DNA of 64,000 bases, taken from positions 1,091,546 to 1,155,545 of the forward strand of contig CAJNDS010002634.1 of NCBI GenBank assembly GCA_905221605.1, in the 5' to 3' direction. The position numbers and the translations under genes are program-made. The DNA is from Symbiodinium natans (lineage: Eukaryota; Sar; Dinophyceae; Suessiales; Symbiodiniaceae). Positions 63,654 through 64,000 of the stretch are shown piece after piece (within the stretch, counting starts at the first letter, position 1; every line of letters starts with the position of its first letter). Below the pieces are notes generated by a model. That model had not been told where the DNA came from. It searched no databases and saw nothing but the letters and a program-made list of their open reading frames with translations.

Positions 63654-64000
63654 GGCTGAGGGGTTTTTGAGGGAGGGTGTTCATAGGCTTTTCACTTTAG
63701 GGTTTAGGGTTTAGGGTTTAGGGTTTAGGGACAATTGCTCTCGTGGCTCAGTCATGAGTCATGAGTGCTGGGCGGCGGGGGCGATGACGTGACAGTGCCC
63801 GGCATACAAGGGAAGGAAGGGTGTTCATAGGTTTTTAACTTCAGAGTTAGGGGTTTAGGGCTTAGGGTTCAGGGGTTACTGTAGGGTTTAGGGAGGTCTT
63901 AGGTTGGGGGTTTAGAAGGTTTTGGTTTCGAGGTTCATCTCAAGGAGTTTGGACTGAGGTGGCATCCGTTTGGCCCGCGGTGCAAAGAAACGAGGACTCT

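Noticed and set aside
1..64000. Window as a chromosome end or subtelomere
   Set aside because: Telomere-like blocks are short, in both orientations, interspersed with exons throughout; no terminal array is present.

Overview
The window looks like dinoflagellate nuclear DNA, probably Suessiales/Symbiodiniaceae (lineage is an inference). The reasons are: TTTAGGG-type telomere repeats; non-canonical GA-AG and GC-AG introns; short inverted-repeat elements that coincide with introns; nearly all supported coding sequence on the + strand; a ubiquitin-like plus FNIP-repeat protein; and a multi-pass membrane protein with SHSW, CINQ and RRFWCVFELA motifs. I saw no bacterial operon, rRNA, tRNA or CRISPR signal. 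A 100-base run of N at 26401-26500 marks an assembly gap.

Most genes here are chopped into exons of about 30-200 nt, many without an ATG, so simple ORF calling misses them. I found them by eye as open stretches bounded by AG| and |GT (or |GC, |GA), and joined neighbours only where reading phase carries across. These joins are inferences without transcript support. Phase-consistent chains include 1931-3414, 7642-8512, 8773-9531, 10298-11623, 15482-16116 and 16957-17566, 36224-36826, 51776-52397 and 57149-57959. Most products are unrecognised. Recognisable ones are the FNIP-repeat protein (18184-20352), a four-EF-hand protein (54520-55393), two tandem membrane paralogues (about 43.2-45.1 and 47.9-50.0 kb) and a weak methyltransferase-like locus (21.1-22.7 kb).

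Layout: 1-17.6 kb, mini-exon genes; 18.2-20.4 kb, the intronless FNIP gene; 20.6-25 kb, several short split genes; 25.2-26.5 kb, G-rich repeats and the gap; 27-42 kb, split genes with the densest telomere-like arrays; 42.5-50.5 kb, a segmental tandem duplication; 50.5-63.7 kb, further split genes including the EF-hand gene.

The intervening DNA consists mainly of (1) telomere-like arrays and (2) about ten families of 70-160 bp inverted-repeat elements, present in several copies each. Where exon reading frames fix the boundaries, these elements are the intron or lie inside one. TTTAGGG arrays often start exactly at a 5' splice site (G|GTTTAGGG), and CCCTAAA arrays tend to sit upstream of a 3' splice site. 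Paralogous copies with and without a telomere block show that the blocks were gained or lost as units. The most interesting signal is therefore a telomere-repeat plus introner system that appears to build introns.
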